Below are positions 53,157 through 62,638 of a DNA stretch of 64,000 nt, piece by piece. Each line of letters opens with the position of its first letter. The first letter of the stretch is position 1. The stretch comes from Clostridium peptidivorans (GTDB taxonomy: Bacteria; Bacillota; Clostridia; Clostridiales; Clostridiaceae), in contig NZ_OAOD01000016.1 in the NCBI RefSeq assembly GCF_900205925.1, positions 1 through 64,000 on the forward strand. The letters are read 5' to 3'. Position numbers and translations under genes: made by a program. The notes beneath the pieces were generated by a model that worked only from the letters and a program-made list of their open reading frames with translations, did not search any database and was not told the origin of the DNA.

Positions 53157-53193
53157 GTCATGGTTATATTTCCTAAGAAATAATCACCATGAC
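53157..53193 (-). terminator. Terminator of the S41 peptidase gene
   Basis: GTCATGGT (53157-53164) pairs with ACCATGAC (53186-53193), then a run of T on the minus strand. Confidence 0.85.
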
Positions 53194-53211
53194 TAAATTT
53201 CAAAATTATAG

Positions 53212-54447
53212 TTATTGTTCTTTAATCCATTCTAGCACTGGATCTACACCTTTCTTATAGTCCTCAAAGGTTTCTTCTATAAGCTTATCTGGCTTTATAG
53301 TATCTAAATTTTCTTCAGTCCATTTGAAATATTTTGTAGAGTATCGAATTTTTTTCTTACTATTTGGAAGTTCTAATGTCTTCAACTCTCCATAATGATT
53401 AGGTTCTCCTCCTGTATTTTCTCCAACAAAATAGGCTTTTGTCTCCTTCTTTAAATCAAGAGCATTTAGTATAGCTGAAGAATATGTGTCTCTTCCGATA
53501 ATAACATATAATTTATCTTTTTCATTAAAGCTGCTTTTTTTAAGCTCTTTAATAAATGGGTTTAAAATAGTTGATGAACCTCCACTATTATTTCTTATAT
53601 CTAATACAAGTTTTTTAACTTCATGCTTTCCAGCAAAATCCCACACTTCTTTTGAAAAACTCTCAAAAGGCTTTTCTTTCATTTGTCCGCAGCTGTTGTA
53701 GTTAATATACAGTATTTTTTCGTCCTTTAAATATTCATACCAATAATCTTCATTAGCATGGGTCTTATAAAGTGGTTTTGGACTACTGCTTATATCAATT
53801 GGTACACAGTCTTCATATTTTATTGATTTCATCTTTATATTCTTTACTTCACCAGTTGCTAGCTGAACGCTTAATTCAATCTCATCTGATTTACTTATTC
53901 CAAAGTATTGAAGTACACTTGGTATAGGTATATAATACATAACTTGAGTTTTAAACCAATTCTCATTTGATCCAGCTAAAAGAGGCTTTATTTTATTTGC
54001 TGCTTCCTCTATTTTTTTGCCATTTAGTGTTATGATTTTAGCATTTAATAACTCTTTATATTCTTTTATTGTATTCGTAATATAGATGCCATCATTAAAC
54101 CAATAAAGTCCCATAGGATATGCCTTTTCCATTCCAATACTAGATCCTGTATGACTATCTCCTACACTGGCTATTACTTTGCTCAGCTCTATTTCTATTT
54201 GATCATCTGAATAAGCTGGTACCTTTTTCTTTAGCTCTTCCAATTGGCCTATAAACTCTTCCTTTGATATATTAAAATATAAGTTTTTGTGAACTTTAGG
54301 CAGTGCTTTTTCTATATATGCAATATCATTTATCCATTTTTCATCTCGATCTTCTGCAATATAAGACTTAGTAGATGGAGTACATCCTACTAATAAAAAT
54401 AGTAAACTAATTAAAACTGCACAGAGCCTTTTATAATTATTCCTCAT
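53212..54447 (-). CDS. S41-family peptidase-like lipoprotein
   Basis: A 411-residue secreted lipoprotein with a lipobox LLVGC (Cys22). The C-terminal tail-specific-protease (S41) domain includes LVLDIRNNSGGSSTILNPFI near 290 and the likely nucleophile region GRDTYSSAILNALDL near 325. No PDZ domain is obvious. It would cut peptides or process proteins outside the membrane. It is monocistronic with a good ribosome site and terminator. Confidence 0.88.
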   Translation of the reverse strand: MRNNYKRLCAVLISLLFLLVGCTPSTKSYIAEDRDEKWINDIAYIEKALPKVHKNLYFNISKEEFIGQLEELKKKVPAYSDDQIEIELSKVIASVGDSHTGSSIGMEKAYPMGLYWFNDGIYITNTIKEYKELLNAKIITLNGKKIEEAANKIKPLLAGSNENWFKTQVMYYIPIPSVLQYFGISKSDEIELSVQLATGEVKNIKMKSIKYEDCVPIDISSSPKPLYKTHANEDYWYEYLKDEKILYINYNSCGQMKEKPFESFSKEVWDFAGKHEVKKLVLDIRNNSGGSSTILNPFIKELKKSSFNEKDKLYVIIGRDTYSSAILNALDLKKETKAYFVGENTGGEPNHYGELKTLELPNSKKKIRYSTKYFKWTEENLDTIKPDKLIEETFEDYKKGVDPVLEWIKEQ

Positions 54448-54484
54448 AACTCACCTCTACCATTCATAAATCATACTAGCAAAC

Positions 54485-55312
54485 TTAATTCTTTATCCAT
54501 TCTTGCCACAGCCCTTCTTTCTTTAGCAGCGTATCCAAATTATTGACTAGTGAGTCTATTTCCAACAATATAGATGAATTATTTGAAGATGAAAACTTTA
54601 AAATATTATTAATATTCATCTCCATATTGCATGGTACCTTAAGATTTTTGTCTTTTATAATCTTAAGCAGCTTTTTTTCACCAGGATGAGGCATTTCATT
54701 TATTGCAAAAATAATATCAAAATAACTTGCAAGTAAAGCTGCTACTCTATGATTTACGCTAATATAATCATCTCTTTTCAGTGCTTTTTCAATTTGATGA
54801 TAATATGCAGGCATTTGAAGCTTTAATAAAGGATAATTCTTTCTGACTATGTTTTGCTTTAATTCATATGGATAAGCTACTTTGTACTTTTCTTGCAGCT
54901 TATTTAACTTACCATTTTTATCATATAATATAATTGAATTTATGAGGTTAGCCCAAAAGCAGGTAGTATATCCTATATCCGCTTCACATTTTATTAAGGT
55001 TCTATTTAATACTGCATCAAAAAAGTCTAATTCCCTATATATAATTTCTATAGGGATATTATCTTCTTTTAACATTCCATCATCTTCTGTTTCCCAAAAG
55101 GTATTATTTAGTTCCATATAACTACAGAACTTGTCAGTAATTATTTTTCTCTTTTCTATTGGTATTTCCTTAGACACATAAATATAAATATCATAATCTG
55201 AATCTTTATCATTAGTTTTTGTAGCATGCGATCCTGCTAGTAAAATACCTTCTACCTCTTCTAACTTTGAAAAATCATTAAGCATGTCTTTGAGTTCTTT
55301 ATTAACATTCAT
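54485..55312 (-). CDS. Nucleotidyltransferase-domain protein
   Basis: A 275-residue protein with an N-terminal polymerase-beta-like nucleotidyltransferase core: LLAGSHATKTNDKDSDYDIY puts the Gly-Ser at 27-28 and the two metal-binding Asp at about 39 and 41. A helical DUF4037-like C-terminal region follows (about 130-270). Relatives include aminoglycoside adenylyltransferase-like and MNT-type proteins. No HEPN partner is adjacent. The target is unknown. Confidence 0.85.
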   Translation of the reverse strand: MNVNKELKDMLNDFSKLEEVEGILLAGSHATKTNDKDSDYDIYIYVSKEIPIEKRKIITDKFCSYMELNNTFWETEDDGMLKEDNIPIEIIYRELDFFDAVLNRTLIKCEADIGYTTCFWANLINSIILYDKNGKLNKLQEKYKVAYPYELKQNIVRKNYPLLKLQMPAYYHQIEKALKRDDYISVNHRVAALLASYFDIIFAINEMPHPGEKKLLKIIKDKNLKVPCNMEMNINNILKFSSSNNSSILLEIDSLVNNLDTLLKKEGLWQEWIKN

Positions 55313-55390
55313 AAATAAATCCCACCAAACTATAAAATTTTAATTAACTATATAGTTTATGATATAAGTCTAATCAAATATGAGACATTT

Positions 55391-56917
55391 TTATCTCCAT
55401 ACATTCACAGCCTCTAAATAATACTTTAATAACTGTGGTTTTACTAAGGTATTTGTGTTTATGCTATCCTTATTAACCATTTCATCTTTACTAAACATAA
55501 ATAATCGATCTACCGTTTCACTGTTCAAAAACTTAGTATTCACATCTACTTTAATATCTTTAATATCTACAGGTGCTTTAGTTACTAACTGAAAGCCCCA
55601 GTCACCAAAGGTTGGTACTTCCACATGATATGGAATTACATTAAAGCCTTCTTCTTCTATGGTCTTATTTATACACCAATATGCATTTTTTGCATAATAT
55701 GGACTTGTTGACTGTACAGCCATAGCTCCTGAAGGTGCTAAGTGACTACCGCATAGCCTATAAAATACATTGGTATATAGCTTGTTTAAACTTTCATCGT
55801 TAGGATCAGGTAAATCCACTATTATTACATCATATATTTCTTTAGAATTTTCAATAAATTTAAAGGCATCATTATATACAAGTTCAACCTTACTGTTACT
55901 TAAAGAGTTCTCATTTAGCTTTGCTATATGAGGATTTGTCCTGCTGAGATTAACCATTTCTTCATCCAAATCAACTAATGTAATTTTTTTTACCTGTGGA
56001 TATTTTAGTATCTCTCTAACGGCAAGTCCATCTCCTCCACCTAATATAAGAACTTTTTCTGCCTTCTTAGCTGCATTCATTGGTATATGTACCAAGGTTT
56101 CGTGATATCTATATTCATCACTAGCTGAAAACTGTATATTACCATTTATAAATAATCTTAGGTCATCCTTATGTTTTGTAACTACAATGTTTTGATATTT
56201 GGTTTGCTTAGATAAAATTACCTTGTCTCTATAAAGTTTTCCTTCTATGGAACTTGCTATATTATCAGAAAAAATTGTTCCACAAATCATTATCATAAGT
56301 AATACCATTGATATCACTTTGAAGCTTCTTATATTTTTGATATATTCTTTATACCCATAAATTATAATAGCTGAAACGATTATGTTTAAAGCTCCTACTA
56401 AAAAAGCAGTGGTGAAATATCCAAACTTAGGAAGCAGAAGTAATGGAAATGCTATAGATCCTATTAATCCTCCTATATAGTCAAAGCTAAATATAGTGGA
56501 CAAAGTTACTCTTAAATTTTTTGTATTATCTTCTATAATTCTTGTAAGTAGCGGTATTTCAAGACCTACAAGTGTCCCTATAAATATTATCTCTATGTAC
56601 ATTATAAGCTCATAACTTTCAATATAAATATTTGAGAGAAACAGCACCAATGAACTTATTCCCCCTAGTATTCCTACACCTATTTCTACAGCAACAAACC
56701 AATCAAAAAGATTCTTTTTAATATGTTTAGATAAATATGAACCTAGTCCCATGGCACTCATATATAATCCTATTGTTATTGAAAATTGTTTTATGCTATC
56801 TCCAACTAAAAAGGAGCTCACTGAACTAATTAATACTTCATAAATAATTGAACATCCTGAAATTATTAAAGTTGTGAGCATTAATAATTTATAATTAAAT
56901 TTTTTAACTTCATTCAT
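55391..56917 (-). CDS. Membrane-spanning spermidine synthase-like protein
   Basis: A 508-residue protein. The first 210 residues form about seven or eight membrane helices. The C-terminal half is a spermidine-synthase/aminopropyltransferase domain with the SAM-type loop LILGGGDGLAVREIL near 287 and DVIIVDLPDPNDESL near 357. It may transfer an aminopropyl group at the membrane, but the acceptor is unknown. It follows DUF350 and DUF4178-DUF4247 genes, a set that recurs in bacteria. True polyamine synthesis is not certain. Confidence 0.88.
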   Translation of the reverse strand: MNEVKKFNYKLLMLTTLIISGCSIIYEVLISSVSSFLVGDSIKQFSITIGLYMSAMGLGSYLSKHIKKNLFDWFVAVEIGVGILGGISSLVLFLSNIYIESYELIMYIEIIFIGTLVGLEIPLLTRIIEDNTKNLRVTLSTIFSFDYIGGLIGSIAFPLLLLPKFGYFTTAFLVGALNIIVSAIIIYGYKEYIKNIRSFKVISMVLLMIMICGTIFSDNIASSIEGKLYRDKVILSKQTKYQNIVVTKHKDDLRLFINGNIQFSASDEYRYHETLVHIPMNAAKKAEKVLILGGGDGLAVREILKYPQVKKITLVDLDEEMVNLSRTNPHIAKLNENSLSNSKVELVYNDAFKFIENSKEIYDVIIVDLPDPNDESLNKLYTNVFYRLCGSHLAPSGAMAVQSTSPYYAKNAYWCINKTIEEEGFNVIPYHVEVPTFGDWGFQLVTKAPVDIKDIKVDVNTKFLNSETVDRLFMFSKDEMVNKDSINTNTLVKPQLLKYYLEAVNVWR

Positions 56918-56935
56918 TTATATCACCTGCACAGT

Positions 56936-57358
56936 TTAATAAATAACTCCACTTATTACTATGGATAATCCTATAAAAAGCCCCATAACCATCAAACCTG
57001 CTGCAGGGTTTCCATCGGATATTTCCTTATTTAAATTATATTTTTTATTCATTGCTTGTATAGATAAATATCCTATAATACATACACCAATTCCAACAAA
57101 GAAATATATTATTGTCTCAGTTATTCCTTCTAATAATGTAGCAGTTGCCCCTGCTATCTCTGGAGAGATTATTGCACTTTTTAGAATTATCCCTACTCCA
57201 ATAGATATACCTGCCGTTATATACCCAACTGCAACATTTCTATTTTTTATTTCTGTTGGAAAGTGGCATGGGATAACTACATCAACTAAGATAGTACCTA
57301 AACTCATTAAAACTATTCCTATTCCACAATATATTAAAGTACTTATTATGTCCTGCAT
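56936..57358 (-). CDS. DUF350 membrane protein
   Basis: A 140-residue protein with four membrane helices of the DUF350 (YjfL-like) family (LIYCGIGIVLMSLGTILVDV, NPAAGLMVMGLFIGLSIVIS). It lies between the DUF4178-DUF4247 and spermidine-synthase-like genes, 17 to 18 bases from each, so all three are one operon. Function unknown. Confidence 0.9.
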   Translation of the reverse strand: MQDIISTLIYCGIGIVLMSLGTILVDVVIPCHFPTEIKNRNVAVGYITAGISIGVGIILKSAIISPEIAGATATLLEGITETIIYFFVGIGVCIIGYLSIQAMNKKYNLNKEISDGNPAAGLMVMGLFIGLSIVISGVIY

Positions 57359-57375
57359 TTATAAAACCCCTTTCT

Positions 57376-58506
57376 TTACTTACCTGAACTAATTCCATCT
57401 CCCGATGACGATCTAGTATTTACACTACTTTGCCTTATGCTATTAGAATATGTTTTGTATCTATTACTATCATTTGGTGTAAAGCTGCCATCATTATAAT
57501 CACTATATCCATTTGGTGAGTTACTGTACCTACTTTTGTCTTTGTTATATCCCCTATTATAATAATAGCTTCTATAAAAGCGATTGGTCCTATGGCTTCC
57601 CCTGTACACTGTATTTCTGCTGGAATAAACATATTCTCGTAAGCTTACTTGTATCAATGTCCTCGAATTATCACTTAAATAAATTAATGCCATCTCATCT
57701 TTTGTCATTATTGCTACTGTGCTATCTTCCTTATTTTCTTGAACATCCTCTATATTTCCCTTTAGACCCTCTATAAGCAACTTAGCTGCTTCCTCTATTG
57801 TCTTACTTGTTGAATATACATTGGCCTTTTTTTTCTGATCTAAATCTGAAGTTATAGAAGTCTCATATTGAAAATTACTATTTGATTCTATAAACCTAGA
57901 TAAACTTTTATCCTGTTTATTTGATCCACAAGCTCTTAAAGATATTATAACTGTTATAATCACTAAAATAATTCCTACTATAGCTCCTGCATTTCCTTTA
58001 TCTTTTTCAAGTTCATTTGATTCATTTGTATCAATGTCGTACTTATTATTAAATTCTGAGTCTAATTTTTCAATGTCATTTTTGTCTATGTAATATCCCT
58101 TTGAAAACTCCTGCTCTCCATCCCAATTTTCTATTGATATTAATAACTCCTCTGTACTATCTTCATATTCTTTATAAAATACTTTCTCACCTAAGTCTAC
58201 ATCTACATTTCCCCTATAATCTACTACTTTAGCTGAGCTGTTATCTACCTCTTTATATCCATTAGCTTTAATATTTTCCTCTAGAAATTCTTCACTATAT
58301 GATTCTTCACTATAAACAGCATATTCATCATTTACTTTGTCCACACTTAGCCATTGAACCTGAAATCCTCTCTTAGCTTTTAGCTTATATTCAATCCACT
58401 TTGTGCCATCAGAATCTTTAAAAACTATATATCCATCTACAGTAAATTCAATTTCATTTAACCTAATATTACTGCCCACATCTAATAATAAATTGCTATT
58501 AATCAC
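57376..58506 (-). CDS. DUF4178-DUF4247 fusion protein with a central membrane helix
   Basis: A 376-residue protein. Residues about 5-150 are DUF4178-like (LLDVGSNIRLNEIEFTVDGY, WIEYKLKAKRGFQVQWLSVD). One membrane helix lies at about 174-192. Residues about 200-300 are DUF4247-like (FIESNSNFQYETSITSDL, EMALIYLSDNSRTLIQVSLR). A Ser/Tyr/Asn/Arg-rich tail follows. These domains are usually on separate proteins in the same gene neighbourhood, so the fusion supports a physical link. The GTG start has GGGAGGTG. Confidence 0.82.
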   Translation of the reverse strand: MINSNLLLDVGSNIRLNEIEFTVDGYIVFKDSDGTKWIEYKLKAKRGFQVQWLSVDKVNDEYAVYSEESYSEEFLEENIKANGYKEVDNSSAKVVDYRGNVDVDLGEKVFYKEYEDSTEELLISIENWDGEQEFSKGYYIDKNDIEKLDSEFNNKYDIDTNESNELEKDKGNAGAIVGIILVIITVIISLRACGSNKQDKSLSRFIESNSNFQYETSITSDLDQKKKANVYSTSKTIEEAAKLLIEGLKGNIEDVQENKEDSTVAIMTKDEMALIYLSDNSRTLIQVSLREYVYSSRNTVYRGSHRTNRFYRSYYYNRGYNKDKSRYSNSPNGYSDYNDGSFTPNDSNRYKTYSNSIRQSSVNTRSSSGDGISSGK

Positions 58507-58573
58507 TCCGTCTCACCTCCCTTTTGTTCTTTATCCTTATAATATTGCCACTAAAATTATACCATAATATAAT

Positions 58574-59479
58574 TCACTTGCCACTTGCCATGTGGGTGGC
58601 ACTTTCTAATATCTCCACAAACTTTTTGGAAGCTGGAGAAAGGGACACGCTCTTTGAAAAACACATTCCTATACTTCTTTTAGGTATTTCTTCCACTGTT
58701 TTAACTTCATATAAAATTTCATTTTTTAAGTATTCCTGTGAAAATTCTTTAATAACGCAGGCTAAACCTAAGTTTATTTTTGCAAATTCTAATAACAAAT
58801 CGTGCGATCCAAGCTCAATTTCTGAGGTGATTTCAATCCCCTTTGATAAGATATATTTTTCTACATATCGTCTTGAATTTGATTTATTATCAAGCAGTAT
58901 CAACGGTAATTTTGATAATTCTTCAAAACTTAAAGGCATGGACAGTGTATCTTTGAACTTATCTCCACAAACAAAAATATCCTGCACATCCATACATCTT
59001 TTTGTTTCTAAAGAAGGGTCTTCAATGGGGAAATTACAAATTGCAATATCAATTTCTCCTGACTTTAACATGGAACAAAGCTCTAAAGTTGTTCTGTTTA
59101 CAATCTTTAGCTTGATACTTGGGTATTCACTGTGGAATTTATCTAAGTATGGTGGCAAGAAATATCGTGAAATAGCATCCCCTACCCCTATCTTTAGCTC
59201 TCCTAGCATTATGTTTTTAGATTCTAATAGTTTTTCTTCCCCTACATTAATTAAATTTATAGCAGAATTTGCATACTCAAATAGTAGTCTCCCTTCATTA
59301 GTAAGAACTACACCTCTAGATGTTCTTGTAAAAAGCCGTACCTCAAGCTCTTCTTCCAGCTGCATAATAGCTTGGCTTACAGCAGGCTGGGTCATATACA
59401 GTGCTTTTGCTCCTTTAGAAAAACTTTCATACTTAGTTACTTCACAAAAAACTTTATATAAATCTAATTTACCTATCAT
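58574..59479 (-). CDS. LysR-family transcriptional regulator
   Basis: A 301-residue LysR regulator: N-terminal winged helix (YESFSKGAKALYMTQPAVSQ) and a two-lobe ligand-binding domain. It is transcribed away from the CofE-like gene and probably controls it. The last nine codons (THMASGK and neighbours) are encoded by a dispersed repeat, so the native C-terminus has been replaced. Confidence 0.93.
   Translation of the reverse strand: MIGKLDLYKVFCEVTKYESFSKGAKALYMTQPAVSQAIMQLEEELEVRLFTRTSRGVVLTNEGRLLFEYANSAINLINVGEEKLLESKNIMLGELKIGVGDAISRYFLPPYLDKFHSEYPSIKLKIVNRTTLELCSMLKSGEIDIAICNFPIEDPSLETKRCMDVQDIFVCGDKFKDTLSMPLSFEELSKLPLILLDNKSNSRRYVEKYILSKGIEITSEIELGSHDLLLEFAKINLGLACVIKEFSQEYLKNEILYEVKTVEEIPKRSIGMCFSKSVSLSPASKKFVEILESATHMASGK
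58575..58603 (-). repeat. Dispersed repeat family B, copy 5, inside a coding end
   Basis: CACTTGCCACTTGCCATGTG then GGTGGCACT. Unlike copies 2-4 the terminal TAG is absent, and the LysR reading frame continues through the repeat to a TGA at its far edge (58574-58576). Confidence 0.85.
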
Positions 59480-59520
59480 ATAAGCTCTCCTTATATCTTC
59501 TATTATATATATTTATTTTA

Positions 59521-59557
59521 CTTATATCATAAAAATGTTGTATATTACAAGTATAAG
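59521..59557. promoter_or_regulatory. Divergent LysR-type operator candidate
   Basis: CTTATA (59521-59526) and TATAAG (59552-59557) are inverted arms in the gap between the LysR gene and the CofE-like gene. On the plus strand TTGTAT, a 17-base spacer and TAAATA form a plausible promoter overlapping the right arm. Confidence 0.45.
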
Positions 59558-59606
59558 TGTTAAATATAAATTCTATATAAATTGAAAAGAATTAAGGAGA
59601 TATAAA

Positions 59607-60797
59607 ATGGAAAGAATTGTTGGAACTGTAGTTAGAGGTCTGCGTGCCCCAATTATCAAAACAGGAGACGATATTGCTGAAATAGTTGTAGACACTGTAT
59701 TAAAAGCTTCTGAAGTAGAAGGATATTCTATTAATGATAAGGATATTGTTACTGTAACAGAATCAATAGTAGCTCGTGCTCAAGGAAATTATGCAACTAT
59801 TGATAACATTGCAAAGGATGTAAGTTCAAAGTTTGGAGACGATACTCTAGGAGTAATATTCCCTATTTTAAGCCGTAACCGTTTTGCTATTTGCCTTCGC
59901 GGTATTGCAAAAGGAGCTAAGAAAATTGTTTTAATGCTTAGCTATCCATCTGATGAAGTAGGTAATCACTTAGTAGATATAGACGAGCTTGATGAAAAAG
60001 GAGTTAATCCTTGGACAGATGTTTTAACTGAAGAAGAATTCCGTGGTCATTTTGGATATAAAAAACATACTTTTACTGGTGTTGACTATATTGATTATTA
60101 TAAATCTTTAATCGAAGAGTATGGCACTGAATGTGAAGTTATCTTCTCAAATAACCCAAAAACTATTTTAAATTATACAAAAAATGTTCTTACTTGTGAT
60201 ATCCATTCAAGATTTAGAACTAAAAAAATATTAAAAGCTAATGGCGGAGATAAAATTTACAGCCTAGACAATATTTTATCAGCATCCATTGATGGCAGTG
60301 GCTATAATGAAGCTTATGGTCTTTTAGGTTCAAATAAATCAACAGAAGAAAGTGTTAAGCTTTTCCCACGTAATTGTCAGCCTGTAGTGGATAAAATACA
60401 AGCAGTGCTTAAAGAAAAGACAGGTAAAACTGTAGAAGTTATGGTTTATGGCGATGGAGCTTTCAAAGATCCAGTGGGTAAGATTTGGGAACTTGCTGAC
60501 CCAGTTGTATCACCAGCTTATACATCAGGACTTGAAGGTACACCTAGCGAAGTTAAATTAAAATATCTTGCTGACAATAACTTTGCTGACTTAAAAGGTG
60601 AAGAACTTAAAAAAGCTATTTCAGAATATATTATAAATAAAGAAGCAGATCTTGTAGGTGCTATGGAATCCCAAGGTACTACTCCAAGACAGCTTACTGA
60701 TCTTATAGGATCACTTTCCGACTTAACTTCAGGAAGTGGAGATAAAGGTACTCCTATAATATTCATCCAAGGTTACTTTGATAATTACACAAAATAA
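59607..60797 (+). CDS. CofE-like (F420-0:gamma-glutamyl ligase family) protein
   Basis: A 396-residue protein of the CofE/FbiB ligase family, longer than archaeal CofE (about 250). Matching stretches are IIKTGDDIAEIVVDTVLKAS, TVTESIVARAQGNY and EVMVYGDGAFKDPVGKIWEL. The family adds glutamate to a cofactor with GTP. Clostridia are not known to make F420, and no F420 gene is in the window, so the substrate is probably different. It is divergent from a LysR gene and ends at a good terminator. Start with AAGGAG. Confidence 0.87.
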   Translation: MERIVGTVVRGLRAPIIKTGDDIAEIVVDTVLKASEVEGYSINDKDIVTVTESIVARAQGNYATIDNIAKDVSSKFGDDTLGVIFPILSRNRFAICLRGIAKGAKKIVLMLSYPSDEVGNHLVDIDELDEKGVNPWTDVLTEEEFRGHFGYKKHTFTGVDYIDYYKSLIEEYGTECEVIFSNNPKTILNYTKNVLTCDIHSRFRTKKILKANGGDKIYSLDNILSASIDGSGYNEAYGLLGSNKSTEESVKLFPRNCQPVVDKIQAVLKEKTGKTVEVMVYGDGAFKDPVGKIWELADPVVSPAYTSGLEGTPSEVKLKYLADNNFADLKGEELKKAISEYIINKEADLVGAMESQGTTPRQLTDLIGSLSDLTSGSGDKGTPIIFIQGYFDNYTK

Positions 60798-60805
60798 TAA
60801 AACAA

Positions 60806-60834
60806 ATAAGCATGTGCTATAAAGCCATGCTTAT
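60806..60834 (+). terminator. Terminator of the CofE-like gene
   Basis: ATAAGCATG (60806-60814) pairs with CATGCTTAT (60826-60834), followed by TTTTTAT. Confidence 0.85.
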
Positions 60835-60978
60835 TTTTATCTCTATTTTCTTATTATACATTTTGCAACACTTTTTATATCGCCCAATATTTAATGAACT
60901 TAAACTTCCAAATTAACTGTATTAAATTATAATAGCAACTCATTAAAATGTATTAAATAGTAACATGATCATCTATTA

Positions 60979-62634
60979 TTACATTTCTGCTGATTTGCTC
61001 ACAGCCTTTTTAGGCGAGACATTAAATGCCACTTTCCAGATCACAAAACTTGCTATAAATGATAAAAATAAATATATATATGAACCGTAACTTATATTGG
61101 TTATTTTATAATGAATTCCTCCCAAAATACCAAGTACTATGGTTAACATGAAATTTACAAATCCATTTGTTTTCTGTGCTGAGCCAAAGGGCTGTGAAAA
61201 TGGTAAGGATTTTTCCGCTGCCATAAAACATAAGGTATTAAATATCATCATATTTAAAAATACTACTAATATATCAGGTACTATTCTAACTCCAAATATA
61301 GCAATAAAAATTATAGATTGAAATAAAAACATAGGAAAAAATAGCTTTGCTATAAAGGCTTTTATTGTCCCTTTAAATACATGTGAAACATTATTAATTG
61401 GTAAGGCTTTATAAATCCATGCTCCTTTATATCTTTCAGAATATCTAATCATAAGCATAATGGTAGATAGCATAATGCCGGAAAAATATATAAAAAAGTA
61501 TGACTTGCCTTGAGAAATCTCTTTCATACTAGATATTGCAAGCTGCTGAAATAAAAATATAAAAGGAAACACTATAGAAAATCCTAATGAAGGATATACT
61601 TTAAGCTTAAATTCTCTTTCATTTTTCATCATATCAGAAGCAAACCTAAAAAATATTCTTTCCTCTTTACTTCTGCATAATATCTTTGAAAGTAATTCAA
61701 TTGGTTTTCTTTTAGCTTTTTTATTGTTTTCATGGTTATTATTCAGCTTTTGAAGATTCTTTTCAAAAGTAGCCATTAGCTTTGTATAGATTACAATTGA
61801 TACAATTGGAATCACAATAGCCATAATGGTCAACGTTACATAGTAGCTATTTACCTCTGATTTTTTAATCATTTGAAATGGTGCAGAAAACCAGATAGGT
61901 GCTATAAAATACTGCCACCACTTTGGGGTAAATTGAATTTTTAAGTCCACTATACTAAATAATCTTGCTAGTAATTGATATCCTATTGAAAGTACTATTG
62001 TTAAGATTATTTGAATGTAATTAATTATATCTTTAAGCTTTTCGCCATCAAAAAATCTTAAAATCAAAAAATATACCAATGATGTAAGTACTATAATAAA
62101 CAAATCTAATAATATTATAGAAAAAAGAAAAATAACGAAAAATACTATTCCTTGGGCATATAAACTCACTAAAAGTGCTGGCCCTACTAAAGCAGCGGTT
62201 ATATAAAACATATATATTGAAATGTGAATAGTCTTTGCCAATCTCAATGTTTTTGGATCTACAGGTTTTGTCCCTATTATATTTTTATCTCTAATATCCA
62301 AAAGCACAGAAGAAAAATCCGAAATTAAAGAGGTCATAACGAAAAACATAACTATTACAAATACAATACTCATCTGATATATATAATTATTTTTCATAAT
62401 TACAAAGGGAATTAATATTAATCCCATAAAAATATATATCCATAGAGATTTTAAAAATTTATTACCATCATCTTCTTTATTTTTATTATTACTAGCAAAA
62501 ACCGTTGGTACTCTTCTTCCATCCATCAGTAATTTCGTTTGAAGGATTTTTCTCATTACCCTATAGTCAACGCCAAGCTTTTCAAATATAGGTTTTAACT
62601 TATCTAAAAATCTCAAAATCTTAAAATCTTCCAT
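60979..62634 (-). CDS. ABC-2-type transporter permease
   Basis: About 551 residues with roughly twelve membrane helices and a soluble N-terminus (MEDFKILRFLDKLKPIFEKL). It is a large ABC exporter permease of the kind encoded behind a single ATPase gene in clostridia. The ATG at 62634 has AAGAGGTG upstream; the TTG at 62652 would overlap the ATPase gene. The substrate is unknown. Confidence 0.87.
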   Translation of the reverse strand: MEDFKILRFLDKLKPIFEKLGVDYRVMRKILQTKLLMDGRRVPTVFASNNKNKEDDGNKFLKSLWIYIFMGLILIPFVIMKNNYIYQMSIVFVIVMFFVMTSLISDFSSVLLDIRDKNIIGTKPVDPKTLRLAKTIHISIYMFYITAALVGPALLVSLYAQGIVFFVIFLFSIILLDLFIIVLTSLVYFLILRFFDGEKLKDIINYIQIILTIVLSIGYQLLARLFSIVDLKIQFTPKWWQYFIAPIWFSAPFQMIKKSEVNSYYVTLTIMAIVIPIVSIVIYTKLMATFEKNLQKLNNNHENNKKAKRKPIELLSKILCRSKEERIFFRFASDMMKNEREFKLKVYPSLGFSIVFPFIFLFQQLAISSMKEISQGKSYFFIYFSGIMLSTIMLMIRYSERYKGAWIYKALPINNVSHVFKGTIKAFIAKLFFPMFLFQSIIFIAIFGVRIVPDILVVFLNMMIFNTLCFMAAEKSLPFSQPFGSAQKTNGFVNFMLTIVLGILGGIHYKITNISYGSYIYLFLSFIASFVIWKVAFNVSPKKAVSKSAEM

Positions 62635-62638
62635 TGAA

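Noticed and set aside
54485-55312. MNT/HEPN toxin-antitoxin system
   Set aside because: The nucleotidyltransferase is long and has no HEPN partner next to it.
8327-58603. Family B repeats as CRISPR repeats
   Set aside because: Copies are thousands of bases apart, with no spacers and no cas genes.
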